A DNA stretch of 64,000 nucleotides from Metallyticus violacea (taxonomy: Eukaryota > Arthropoda > Insecta > Mantodea > Metallyticidae). The DNA lies in NCBI GenBank assembly GCA_030762175.1, contig CM060846.1:310840512-310904511 (forward strand), given 5' to 3'. How positions within the stretch are numbered: the stretch's first letter is position 1; the number at the start of each line of letters is the position of its first letter. This document shows, one piece after another, positions 23,722-35,435 of the stretch. Below the pieces are notes generated by a model. That model saw only the letters and a list, made by a program, of their open reading frames with translations, did no database searches and was not told the origin of the DNA. A program made the position numbers and the translations under genes.

Positions 23722-26256
23722 TCCCCTAATGTTTGTAAATTAGTTTCAATGAAAACATAGTCTTTTTAAGAATTCCCTCTTAGTAGTCACAAAAGGAGTC
23801 TTATTGAAAGTAAACTAGTTATAACACTAGAATTATTTTATTTGTATTGGTATTTTAATCCTTCATTTACTTTAACTATACAGTTAATAATACGTTCATT
23901 TGAGGAAAAACGGAGAACATAAGGGATTTTTATGGCAGCATTTCTCAATTAAGATATATTTGGTCATAAACGAAATTTTTAAGGTATTGCAACAATCTGT
24001 AAATCCAAATTTCGAGAAAATATGTCTCGTACAGCGTGAATAAACTGAATGAAAGAAAAAGCAGGCAAATTGTTCTGTAACCTACATAACTAACGACTGC
24101 GGCCAAGAATTATTTTGTTAAGACGGAGTATTGTGTTGGCGTCGACTGCATTGCTGTAACCTAACCTAGCCCTAGTCTCCCCTTCTCTGGCTCATGAATT
24201 CTAACCATGTAAATGGAATCAGCGCTACAGTTGTTTAACCAAGCAAGGACCATGCTGGTGTGGGTAATGTAGTACGGTCGTTAACCAGGAGTTCGTTGGT
24301 GCATACCGCTTCCCCACCATCTTAATCTCCCCTAAGGAAACTTGGGGAGCCTTGCGTTTCAAATAGTTTGTCTTCTTTTTGATTTTGCATGGCACACTTT
24401 CGGTAGTAACATTCTTGAGTAGTTCAAAGTACGAAAGAGTAAAGAGCAAATATTAAGAAAATAACCTTAATCCCGAATGAATTATATTTTCTCCGCTGAA
24501 TTAGACTTAAGATGTATAATGTTACCGCAAAAGCCCGAAATGAGCCTAAAGCCAATTTGCCTATTTAAAATTTATTTCAATAAAACTCAACAACTGTTCA
24601 ATATTAAAATTCGCTGACAATTTTAAGATTTTACAGCGAGAATCGTAACTGACTTAAATAATTTGCAGTTTTTACTCTTTATAACTAGTTTTGACTGCAA
24701 TTGATAAGTTTACAGTGCTTTAGAATGACCTGCAGAGATAGAAATGTGTGTTTTTACAAACAGTGTCTTAGGAACCGTAAATTTCTTTTCATGGCTTTGC
24801 TTTGTTGTATTTAGTTGGAATGCGATACATATGTTTTTCTTTTTCGTTTTGAGCAATGAGGACAAAAGTCAATTGGATAAAGGGAAGTTTTTAAAGTAAC
24901 ATCCCCCCCCCCAAGGAAATTCTTAGTTTGGGAAGTGCAAAAGATAGTCACTACAGTGAAATGATCAAAGAGTTTACACTAAATTTTGGGCCAAATTGCG
25001 GAGGCCAAAAAAATATATATATTTGCAGTACAGAAGCTTGAAATAAGTCAATGTTCTGAAAATTTGTGAACGGAAGAAACTGGTGTGAATGAGCCAACCT
25101 GCTAAGTACGAGGAAATCTTCCATGTCATTGAAGAAACAAATGTAATTGTTGGGATTGGTTTCTAAGCTCGGGTACACAGAAATGAATAATCTAGTTCAA
25201 AATATGTACTTGAAGCGTAACCTGGTTATGGTTTCAGGTCTACACACAATAATCTGGCCAAATCTGTTTTATTGCAAACATTGCAAACCAAAAGCTATGA
25301 AAAAGTAGCTCATATATATATAGCTACTGACAGACATATTTTTAACATGTGCAGTCCCTGCAGCTTACATTCTAATAATGGCAGAGTTTGCAACTTCGTC
25401 TTTAAGAAACTACGAGTATGCAGCTAATCTTTGACTTGAGTTAAAATTAATCAAAGGAGAACCAGGGCACAGTAAAAACCAGGACCCAGCAAAGCAAACC
25501 AATCAAGATAGCAAAACATGCTGGCCTCATGGTTGAAAAATAATGACATAATGATTTGGTCTAACGGTCTCTAGATTATGAATAATCGAGCTCTTCGATC
25601 TGAGAGGAAACAATCGCCCTTTCGAGCTGTATCCGGGATTCAGCCAAGAATAGGACTCATTACTTCAGCATTATCTTCAGATATTCTCAAAAACATAGAA
25701 AATGAGGGCAATCTCCAGAGACATGAATGCGCGGCAGAACGAGGCTGAGACCTCTACTAAAGAAGAAACAGAAGAACATGAGGCGTATCCTAGTGGAGTT
25801 TGCATGACCCCAACTCACGAAATGTTGTCCTAGCAGACCAAGAAAATGAAATGTATTTCAGATGCCACTCATCCCGTGTTCAAGTGGGTGATGCCATAAT
25901 CCTAATCTTGGATGTACAGAGCACAGGCGGATTTTTCGAAATGGCATCCGCATTGTGCTGAAAAAGTTTAAATGTGCGTAAGTTCGGAAACAGGATTGAC
26001 AAAGTGGATAAAGCATATTGCCAATGGGTTTAGTATATTTTATGTACGTTACTATTTAGAGGATGCGCACAACATGCTGCTAATAAAATGATATATTCTA
26101 TATCTGAATTGGTTTTGTCATGTTTATTCATTTTTTAATTTTTTTAAAAGAATGGAAATCAGAAAATGGCAGCACAAGGGTTCGTACGTTGCGTTTGTAA
26201 GAAGAAATGGGAATCTCTAAATGTCACGATAGTCGGCCTTAAGGAAACAAGCATAT
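23722..26256. other. Spacer with faint coding-like segments 25600-25960
   Basis: No identified gene. Between about 25690 and 25970 two plus-strand frames are unusually free of stops for this composition. One includes NEAETSTKEETEEHEAY and the other RCHSSRVQVGDAIILILD. They overlap in different frames, suggesting a frameshifted old coding fragment or chance. A run of about 10 C lies at 24903-24912. Confidence 0.35.
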
Positions 26257-27032
26257 TTTCGTAAATATATTTCTTTGGTAGATTTCAGTCACTATGTCCA
26301 TACATAAATTACTTATGTGGCTTTCTGTAAATACTTTTATTTTGTGGATTTTATAAACAAATAAAATCATGCATATCTTCATAAATATACTTTATTTGAA
26401 AATTTCAGTTACTATATTCATAAATGCTTTTATTTTATAGATTTATTACTATGTTCATAAATATATTTCTTTGGATACTGTATAAATAAAAATATATTTG
26501 TTTTTATATGTGTATGTTTTGTAAATATCAGTTGTGCATACATATTTTTTATTTATAGACATGAACTAATTAAAGAGTGCATGTTTTCATTAGAATGTTT
26601 TTGTAGATTTCAATTATGTTCATTAATAAATAAATATATTTATTTTATTGATTCATTACTGTATTAATAAATATATTAATTTTATAGATTCATTACTTTA
26701 TTCATAAATATATTTATTTTGTATACTCATTGCTGTATTCACATTATTTTTGTTATTTCAGTTACTATGTCCATACAATTCTTCTATAGATTTCAAATAT
26801 ATTTCTTCTGTTAACGTCATAAATAAAGAAAAACATGCATGTCTTCACAAATATATTTCTTTTGTAGATTTAATTTATATTCGTAAATATATTTCTTGTA
26901 AAAGTTTATTTCCATGTTCATTAAATATATTTCTTTTGTAGGATTCATAAACAAATTAAACATGCATTTCCTGACATGTTCATTTTGCAGATTCCCGTTA
27001 CTAGTGTATAAAAACTATTTATTCCGTAGATT
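26257..27032 (+). repeat. Degenerate AT-rich tandem array
   Basis: A diverged unit of roughly 40-55 bp recurs about a dozen times. Its core is TTCATAAATATATTTCTTTT, followed by GTAGATTTCAGTTACTATG. A longer motif containing AAACATGCAT and a following TTCAYAAATAT recurs near 26356, 26830 and 26955, suggesting a higher-order period overlaid on the short one. Unit lengths vary and indels are common, so the array is old. It is not part of a recognised transposon. Confidence 0.75.
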
Positions 27033-27598
27033 AAAGGAAATTTAAAACTCTTTTCAAATAGGTAAATCAAGTTTTAACTAATTTCGGATTTTCCCCTTAC
27101 ACATACTTTTTAGAATGTTTGCTAATATTCATGTGCTCTCATTTAACAACTTATAAAAACTTTTCTTGCATCTGTTGCTTTATGTCTGGCTTAAAAAAAA
27201 CAGAAGAATGTCTCGAGCGTTTAATAAATTATATATCATAGCACTTGTATTGTAATTACACACGTAAAAGGTTCAGGACATTAGTTGGGACAAAAATATC
27301 ACGTGCATTATGTGCTATTTTTAGTTTGCTATGCTAGTATGATATTGACATTTTGTACTTACATGTTGATTTTATTACTCATATGAGCTATTTCACTTTT
27401 TCATGTTCAGTGTATATATACCGGTTATTAATGAACTGCAATAATTTCGGAGATTGTAAAGAGATGTTAGACTAGACTAGAAATGACCTACGTTCTACGA
27501 AAAAAGATGTAGGGAATTATAAAGTGATACTCTTCCTAAATACATAATGTATGTTATTCAATGTCTTATGCTCATAAATAAGATGTAAAAGCAATAAA
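27033..27598. other. AT-rich spacer
   Basis: Nothing supportable. Confidence 0.5.
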
Positions 27599-27680
27599 AG
27601 TAAATAATGAGACTCGAACTCGATGCCAGTGATCCGCGTATATCTTATGTCTGTATCACTATTGTTGCACAACTTCCGTC
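27599..27680 (-). repeat. Possible tRNA-like SINE head, degraded
   Basis: On the minus strand, CGAGTTCGAGTCTCATT is a fair B box, and ATAGTGATACAGACATAAG about 35 bases upstream could be an A box. The stems do not pair convincingly. No second copy was found. Confidence 0.3.
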
Positions 27681-29760
27681 CTTATCATATGGTATCATTT
27701 TGAATGGAATGTTCATTAGTCAGTGGCGGACTAGTCTTTAGAAATATAATGCCATAACTTTGAAACTTGACGGATATAGCATAGAATCTCTATTTCAAAT
27801 TGCTTCTCTAAGACCCTTTATAATTTCTGAAATTATCATTGACATCCTGTGATTTTATAAACGTACATGAAAACAGGGCTCTTTATAAAATAAACAAAAT
27901 TATATGCATAGAAAGCGAAAAAGTTACTTTTTAACTGTTCTATTTTATAAAGGTTTATTATTAATTTAAATGATATATAATTTATACCTATGTACTAGGA
28001 GATTTAAAAAAATAACGGGACATTTCTACTTTTGAATTTCAAATATTTAATGCACTTTAATATATATTTTAGTACACTCGAAGCAATATAACATGTTTTA
28101 GAAAATGATGTAACACTTTCTCACATGATAAAATATGTGGAGATAACAGAATGCTTTTTCTGGTAAATAGATTGATTGTGACACGAGTTCAGTTCCTAAC
28201 TGGTTAATTTTTTTCGTTTGCTAGCGTGCTCGATGACCTGGAGCAGAATCCATCCTTTACGAGCAAGATGTAATTTTACTCTTCACTGTAGCAATAACTA
28301 TAGATTGTATGTAACCACTTACCTATAAACAATGGCATCTTTATCAACAATTATTTTTCTACTTCTACTTGAATTTTTGCCTTTTCTGGCTTTCAGTTCG
28401 ATGGGTTTTACAATGCGCACTTTGCAACTTGGTTTCTGGATCGCAATGATAAAGACCCATGTGATGACCCTATTTAGAAATAGCTAGTTTCTGTCGAAGT
28501 CTGTAGGGTTCATATTGACATATCATGACTTTTCTTCGGAAAAAATAATTGCGATTATGTAGGCATTATGTTTACGTTTGTAAATCAATTATTTTCTCGC
28601 AGATTGCATAAATTGTGTTAATTCTCGTCAATTTTTGTAGTGAAAGATCATTCTATACAAGTGACATTGGGTACTGGTGCCGAACGCAGAGTAGGTGTTT
28701 GCAACCAGCATTGCTGCATTTCTAAGTGGCGAACAGCAATCCATATAGTCATCATAACATAAGGTCATCCATGGATAATTTGCTGTGATCCTGCTCTGCT
28801 GTGCTTTTCGGTCATACTATAGCTCGGACTTGACTCGTTTCAGTCACCGCTGACATACTGCACTACATAAGCACATATTTTCTTTAAAACTACTTTTATA
28901 AGCCACATTTTAGAGGTACATGTACAAAAATTAATAAAAGTGCTCAATATGGTATGCTTTTTCAAAATCCTTTAGGGAAAATTTATTTTTATCTTTTATT
29001 GTAAACAACAGTGCAAGTATTGTTATAAATATTTAAAGGTTTGCCATATTTAATGTACATTTTCTCAAATAATGGGAGCAGAGGAAACCAAGTGTTTTGT
29101 AGTTGGGAAGAATATTAACAAACTGAATTAATCAGATTTTATTACATTTCATGCAACAATTTAAAAAATGAATTTAACCCAAGAAAAGCATTTACTAATT
29201 AATATATTCACTATTATTTTTTATTTATGGATGCTCTTTAAAACTATTACTTTAATTAATGTTCCTCATTGTTGCATTTTTAAAATTTTGAGAATATTTT
29301 TAGTTTCTGAGAAGAAGTACATATAAAACTTAAGTTTGCAGAAAATGACAATTTTGTAATATAATTGTTTTCCTTCCTCCCTTCCTCAACTTCAGGTGCT
29401 TTCGTTTTTATCTTGTTTTTCTTTTCTTTCTTACCAGACATTTTTAATTATTCTTAAATCTGTATATCAAATCCTCATTTCAGGTAGTTTTTGCAATGAT
29501 TTTACATACCCAGTGCCAAGAATAATGCCCATTTTCCTTAGAACTTTGCCCCTTGTTACATTCCCATAATTAAAGCAAACTACTGCCTCATTAACAACTG
29601 TTTGACTGAAAACTTGTTTAGTGCATCTATTCAAGGAATTCAGAGACTTGTTTACATTTTAGGATTTCGTATGTAAACACGTTTCCAAGAGTTCTGATTA
29701 ACACTCTATAGATGATTCATTTCTTTTGAAGCCAGACGAATCTTCAGGTTAGGTAACGTA
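27681..29760. other. AT-rich spacer
   Basis: No gene recognised. At about 29219-29243 the sequence TTTATTTATGGATGCTCTTTAA matches the reverse complement of the family B tail. It may be a very short truncated insertion like the one at 62226. Confidence 0.45.
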
Positions 29761-30433
29761 CAGGATGGTTAAATATCCGACAACGCTTAGTATTTGTTTG
29801 GGACGCAAATTGACATTTTTTCATGAGAGCCATACCATCCAGAAATGCACTGACCGCTGCGGGGCGTCAAAGTATGACAACGCTTCGGTAATGGGCGTGC
29901 GTTCACATTTTGCAAGAAACCTCCACTAATCTAACAAGAGCATCACATCCTGCATTTAACTACAACAGGAACTCGAATTGTCCACCTGCAACATAATTAT
30001 AGAGCGTATATCCCGGTGCAGAGATTGGCGCACACGGTCACAGACTTGCGGTTGTGTGCTAAATATTTCACGTGCTGCATGGATCCTTGCGATAAGGTCC
30101 TCCTCCTCCAGCCATACGATAACACTGAATCTATGTTGATCACTGTGAACCACTTGCGCTTTCGGGTTCCTTCCGCCCACACATGTTTACAATGTCGTCT
30201 CGAGGCTCCTGTAATATCAGCGTAGGACCTTACCGCCGATGTACATTCTGTAAACTGTTGGAGATTGGCAATTATTCGACCCGTTTTACGTTAAACGCCC
30301 ATCACCATATCCAAAGCGTTGAAATAATTTGACACCCCACAGCACCCATATTATGCACTTTCGGACAGCCTTCTAAAAATGATCGGTTTGCCGTCCCAAA
30401 CACATGCTAACAGTTGTTTTTTTAATTACCCGA
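29761..30433 (-). mobile_element. T5: short transposon with long (about 140 bp) inverted repeats
   Basis: The left end (29761-29900) and the reverse complement of the right end (30293-30433) align over about 140 bp with substitutions and small indels. Shared blocks include GTTTGGGACG at offsets 35 and 31, a GGGGTGTCAAA-like block at about 100 and 93, CAACGCTT and ATGGGCGT. TA dinucleotides flank both ends (29759-29760 and 30434-30435), consistent with a TA target duplication. The 390-bp interior holds two fused fragments of a minus-strand transposase with the catalytic middle deleted. It is therefore a deletion derivative of a Tc1/mariner-superfamily element and may have spread as a MITE. Confidence 0.8.
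29956..30200 (-). pseudogene. T5 transposase remnant, internal deletion
   Basis: One minus-strand frame reads GGRNPKAQVVHSDQHRFSVI and then VW. This resembles the WAEENPxxxxxxxxQxRFSVNVW motif ahead of the second catalytic Asp. It continues directly into EEEDLIARIHAAREIF and RVRQSLHRDIRS, which resemble the C-terminal region of such transposases. The catalytic part that should lie between them is absent. The WAE residues are in the neighbouring frame, so a one-base deletion lies near 30175. It cannot encode an active enzyme. Confidence 0.7.
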
Positions 30434-33400
30434 TATAAAACTTGCATCCCTAAAACACAATGGACCGAAAATTAACATAAAATTCAGCCTTCCAAAGTTA
30501 GCCATGTTTCTGTCATGCAGTCATTTAAGAGTTGGGTTTCTTAAATGGTTTAAATATTTAAAAACGGCTAAATGCTTAATTTGAAAGAAAAAAAAACAGC
30601 TATTTCAATGAAGCATTATTAACAATTAAACTTACAAAATATTCATTTTTATTTGTTAAAAACCGTCTTCATGTTAATGCTCCCTTAACTTTTCACTTTA
30701 CTTAATTCATTTTTGCCGCTGAAAAAGGCGTGATTTTTGCTTGAAAAGCAAACTGCATCGTTTTCAGACTTTTAGTTAGGGAAATACAAGTAATACTAGT
30801 AACACGTCCTAACAATCCTACCTCTTGCCAAAAATTAGTGGTTTTAGAACGCTAATAATGCTAGTTAAAGTCACACCCCTCTATTACTAATGGTCTTTTA
30901 AACATGATGTAACCAGTTCAATAATATTTCACACACCCTCGTATTTACGCTTTATATTTTAGAGCGTATACGCTACTAATTTGCCATTTTTACCCCTGTA
31001 GTTTTTTGGTAATAACAACACTTGCCAGAGGCCGTCTAATATTAAACAGCATTTCTTTTACACAGTTAAAATGAGTGACTTGCAGATTTCAACAAAAGAG
31101 GGCAAGTGACTTAACATTAAGCGTTATGTGCATCTAAAAGCATCGACGCACCAGGACCTTACGGTGACATGAACGAAGATTTTGAGACTGCTTTGTTTTA
31201 TTCTTACGATAACTGTAATCCATTGACATACTGTGTAAGAATTAATATTGAAACATCGTTAAACACATCCCTGAGCTCCCCTTCAACCAAATCGGTCTTT
31301 AGTGCAAAGTCCGTCCGCTTATTTGCAACCGGCAATGTGGTCTCAATTTCGTTGTGCACCTGCTGTTGGTTCCATCCGTTTAATTTGACGCAGCTGCTGT
31401 ATTAGTTACAGTGCTGCACTGGCAACGGCCTAGTGCGTCTAAATCGCTCATTCATTCCAAGTGTTTTTAGTCCTATGTATAAAGTATGACAAATAGTGCT
31501 TGAAATTGTCACCGGTCTTCTTCTTGTTACAAAACCATTTAACTAAATAGCGTTTCTCTAATTCTAATTCTCATCCTCATTTATGAACCATTCTTGCATT
31601 AATAACACAAAAACTTAGAACGTGTTTTTATTTTTGTACGAGTGCTAATGATAATTTACGTGTCAAACAAGGGAATGAGTCGGCAGAGAGTGATGACAAG
31701 GGTCATTTTTAAGTCACGTGCCTATTCCGAGCATATAATATGGGATGGGAGTGAAATTTGAATCCAAGTTTTCTGTATCTATATCCATATTTTGTCCGTA
31801 TTTGGATAAACACTGTGATTTTTTGCCCCAAATATTCTCGATTTAAACCCGTTAGCTTAAAAATATCAGCATATATCCTTATTAGCTTAAAAGTATTCAG
31901 TTCATTTTCCGAATAATGGAAAGAAAATAATCGCAAAAGCAAAAATATACATATTTTAAACCATAAACTATATCAGCAGAAGAAGTAAAAAACTTTTATT
32001 CCGATGCCACCGTTGTAATACAACTTTAACTGACAAACAGGTCCTGCATGCTTTTTATAACAGTAGGTTTGTTAGATTTAAAGCAGTATATTTTTCGTAG
32101 TAAAACATAAAATATACATTTAATAATACAATAAAATAAAATTATAGATAAGTACAATAAAACTAAAGACTGAAAATAACAGTAAGAATGTTGCGCACAC
32201 AGCTGGGTTCTTCCAATTTGTTTCCGTCCACCAGTTTTCCTGTTATTCGCCTTTTCAGATTTGGGCTGTCTCGTTTAAATCAGAAATTTACTTATTTTCT
32301 TCTCCTGTTCCTTGCCTACCAGTGGAGCTAAACTAGTCTTCCTCTCTTACATCCCGTAAAAGGTCGTGGTAGATATTTTTACTTTCACTCTTCCGTACCT
32401 TTACAGCCAGTATGTATAACTACGATTTCTCCCGGTCACAGATGGTGATAATTCTGAACCTATTTTCGTCGATAGCCTTAGTCTAATGCATGTAAGCCCT
32501 TATTTTGATGTACTGCTTCACCCCCCCATTCAGATTTAACCCCGATTGTACTTCTAGATATATAATTTCCCTGTATTGCACATTTATCTGCTGCTTATCC
32601 ATATCCCTCAAGCTGTTCTTAGCCTTCCTCCATACACTCCTATTTCCCTCCCCCTATCGTTTCAAGTTATTTTCTTAAATAAGATCGAATATAAGGCTTG
32701 TGTTGTCTTATGGTGACTATTGAAGTTAATATTCGTGCTGCGAATTGCTGGTATTAAGTATCTGCCACAATAATGAAAAAATAGCACACAGTCCATCTGT
32801 GTTTAGATTTATGTCCTTCTGTAAGAGGAAAAAGTTTTTGTATCTTTGCGTTCTTGTTGGCAGAATCTTCCTGCTGAATGTTTACATCATATGTGCTGCT
32901 CAGCTGCGCAAAAACAAATACAATAGTAGCTAACCATATTATAATGCATATATTTTGTTAGCAAACTTCAAGGAAAGTCTCTGTAACACTAATCAGCACC
33001 TAAACGACTACATCGTTTAGCACATACTTGAGTTGAGTTCACCCTTACAGTTGTATTTGTGACACAAATACGAGAAAACAACCTGCTAAATTGAGAGACT
33101 CATTGGATATGTTTCCCTCAAGGTATCCTGAACAGACAATAAAAATAATACAATTCATTTTCCGGAAATGTTCATAACTGGGTAAACTCCACTTCTTCAG
33201 CGAGTTCAAATGAAGAATCAAAGAAATACCTGTGATTACTGTTTGAGTGAACCAAAAGTAAAAGCAGGGAAATGTAAACAAATGTAAATTATTTTTTTTG
33301 TTCATATAGTGTAATTTTCACTCTGGTTCTTTTACACGGTCTCATTGCTCAGTGAAAATGGGACCTTGTGATAATTATTGTAAGTTATAATACAGGTCAA

Positions 33401-34455
33401 TATCCAAAATAGGTAACGCATAAAATTGTTTTATGAGAGTAGGTTTGTAATTATTTATTATATTACTCACAAACTATTTAAATCTAACAATGGAAATGCA
33501 ACATGGTAACTCACTGGTGATCCGTTCATAATTAAATTATATAAGAATGTTAAAATTGTAAAAACGAGGGGGCCAGTGTAAGGATTTTTATCTAACTATA
33601 GGTTAAGCTGGTATATATCCGTTCAAATTAACAACTCTGCAATGATTTGTTTAATGTCAGTACCATTGTAGTGTAAGCTGCAAACGGATATGCTTTGTCC
33701 GTCAGTCTACATGAACATTACAACCGCATTTACTAACATTAAGAATGCTAGCGACGTTTGTTGTATTTATATCTAGATGATAGACATCTGTTTTCCTTAT
33801 GCGAGATACATTTTCGATCAGCTGATAATGTAAAAGATCGATAGATCATTCCTTTACTTTTTTCTATTTGCAGACGATTCGTAAATTGTTAGACAGGACA
33901 GTTTTATGAATTGGTCTTTATTATAAATGGAGAAGGCTGTCAAAGATATCATGTCTAAAGTTTCTAAAACTACCTCATAGACAAAACAAATTTAATCAAC
34001 CAGTCACAAAAATAATGAATATTTAAAATACAAAATCAACACCAAATAAATTGGCGTCCTTCAGAAGTTCCGACCCATATAACCTAAACCCTAATCCACA
34101 AAAGTATGGTCTAATACATTACAGTGTATTAGTACAAGTTCTTATAAGGTATGGACCTGTAAATTTATGTTCCACGAAAGAATGTACAACACTTATAAAT
34201 TTACAAATGGCGTCATATAAGATCAAGATAGAGGGACAGCTCTTTGCCACAGGTCGCCATACCTTGAATTAGGTTATGTGCAATCCTGAATAATAAATTC
34301 GTATTTTAATGTATAAAGCGGATTATTCTCATTCCTGCCAAATGGGTATTATAATTTCCTCAGAAATAATGATACTTTAAATGCTTTATTATGCAATAGT
34401 CAGCATAATAATTTACTTTGAAAAGACGAAAAGCAGCATTAGTTTCAATCGTGGA
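30434..34455. other. Long AT-rich spacer
   Basis: No supported gene. Open frames at 31169-31405, 31709-31942, 33045-33305 and 34051-34272 have no recognisable motifs. A small palindrome, CTAATAC...GTATTAG, lies at 34111-34132. Confidence 0.5.
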
Positions 34456-34525
34456 GAAGTGACATGGGAGAAGAATTCGAACTTCTGGATTTCTCTCGGT
34501 CATCTATTTTATTATTCCATTGGAT
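34456..34525 (-). repeat. Possible tRNA-like SINE head, degraded
   Basis: On the minus strand, AGAAGTTCGAATTCTTC fits a B box and is followed by TGTCACTTCTCC. A similar TGACCACTCTCC follows the B box of the site at 45200. The A box (TAGATGACCGAG) is closer than normal tRNA spacing. Confidence 0.3.
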
Positions 34526-35177
34526 TATTTATATTTTTGGCCATCACATTTTCATTATAAGCAAAAAATCATGAAAATTGTATACAAAAAGAGAATAAGG
34601 AATGGAAAGAAATTATTTTCCTAGTATGCAGCAAGACCCTTAAAAACATAAGCTAAAATGCTGAACTTAAATGTGCCTTTGAAATAGAAAAGGTCAAATT
34701 CAGTCTAAGGCTAATTATGCTTTACCTAAATATTTCATTATACTCAAAAACTGAATTATTCTTCCTTTATCATTTTCGTCATTATCATTATTTTTGCCAG
34801 TTCTTCGCATATTTAGGTCAACTAGTTACCAAAGTTATTAAAAAGGTATTAAAACTGGCACTATTATTTGAAGTTATCAATATTCCTACATTTGTACAGA
34901 AATCTAAACAAAATAAAGGTACACGACTAATGCTTATACTTCTGTGGAACAGATTAATAAAAAATCCCATGTTCACTTGTAAATATGCAGTTGTCAAGTA
35001 CAAGTAAAGAAGTATCATTTGTGGAACATAATTTCACTATTAACTACAAGCAACTTGCCCATAAACTTGTAATGTATTAGATCATACTTTAGTGGAACAT
35101 AGCTCTGATGACATTATGAAACATATTTTGCCACGATTTGAAAAGAAAGTAATGTCAGGCAAGCTAAAGTTATGTCA
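34526..35177. other. AT-rich spacer
   Basis: Open frames at 34717-35018 lie on both strands of AT-rich sequence and look like chance. Confidence 0.5.
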
Positions 35178-35435
35178 AGGCATCGGATGTTTTAAGCACT
35201 CAAAATCCAGTTAGATACACTAAAACTCCTGGGTGAATACAAACAAACCATAAATACAAGCTATTAGCACCACTTGATAGGTAAATAAGAACTGATGGGT
35301 GACAGGCGTAAGGGAAGAGAGGTTTTTTAGCTAGTGACTTATTATATCAATCCCACTTGTTGTCTGCAGTCCAGTATCAGCATAACTTCATTCCGGTTTT
35401 AGTGCGTAGAAATGTCATAATTAGTAATATCTTTA
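35178..35435 (+). repeat. Unnamed interspersed repeat family E, copy 1
   Basis: Aligns along its length with 43351-43600. Both begin AGGCATCGG and share TTAAGCAC a few bases later. Other shared blocks are TAAATAAGAACTGATG-type, GTTGTCTGCAGTCCAGTA against TATTGTCTACAGTTCAATA, and TTCGGTTTTAGTGC-type. Both end near TAGTAAT. There are no tRNA-like boxes or long inverted ends, so the class is unknown. Divergence between the two copies is high, suggesting an old family. Confidence 0.7.

Noticed and set aside
29219..29243. Second micro-insertion of the family B tail
   Set aside because: About 22 bases match, but the flanking duplication (ACTATTATTTT against ACTATTACTTT) is imperfect and AT-rich, so it was not listed as certain.
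34111..34132. Small palindrome CTAATAC...GTATTAG
   Set aside because: A 7-bp stem in AT-rich DNA is expected by chance.
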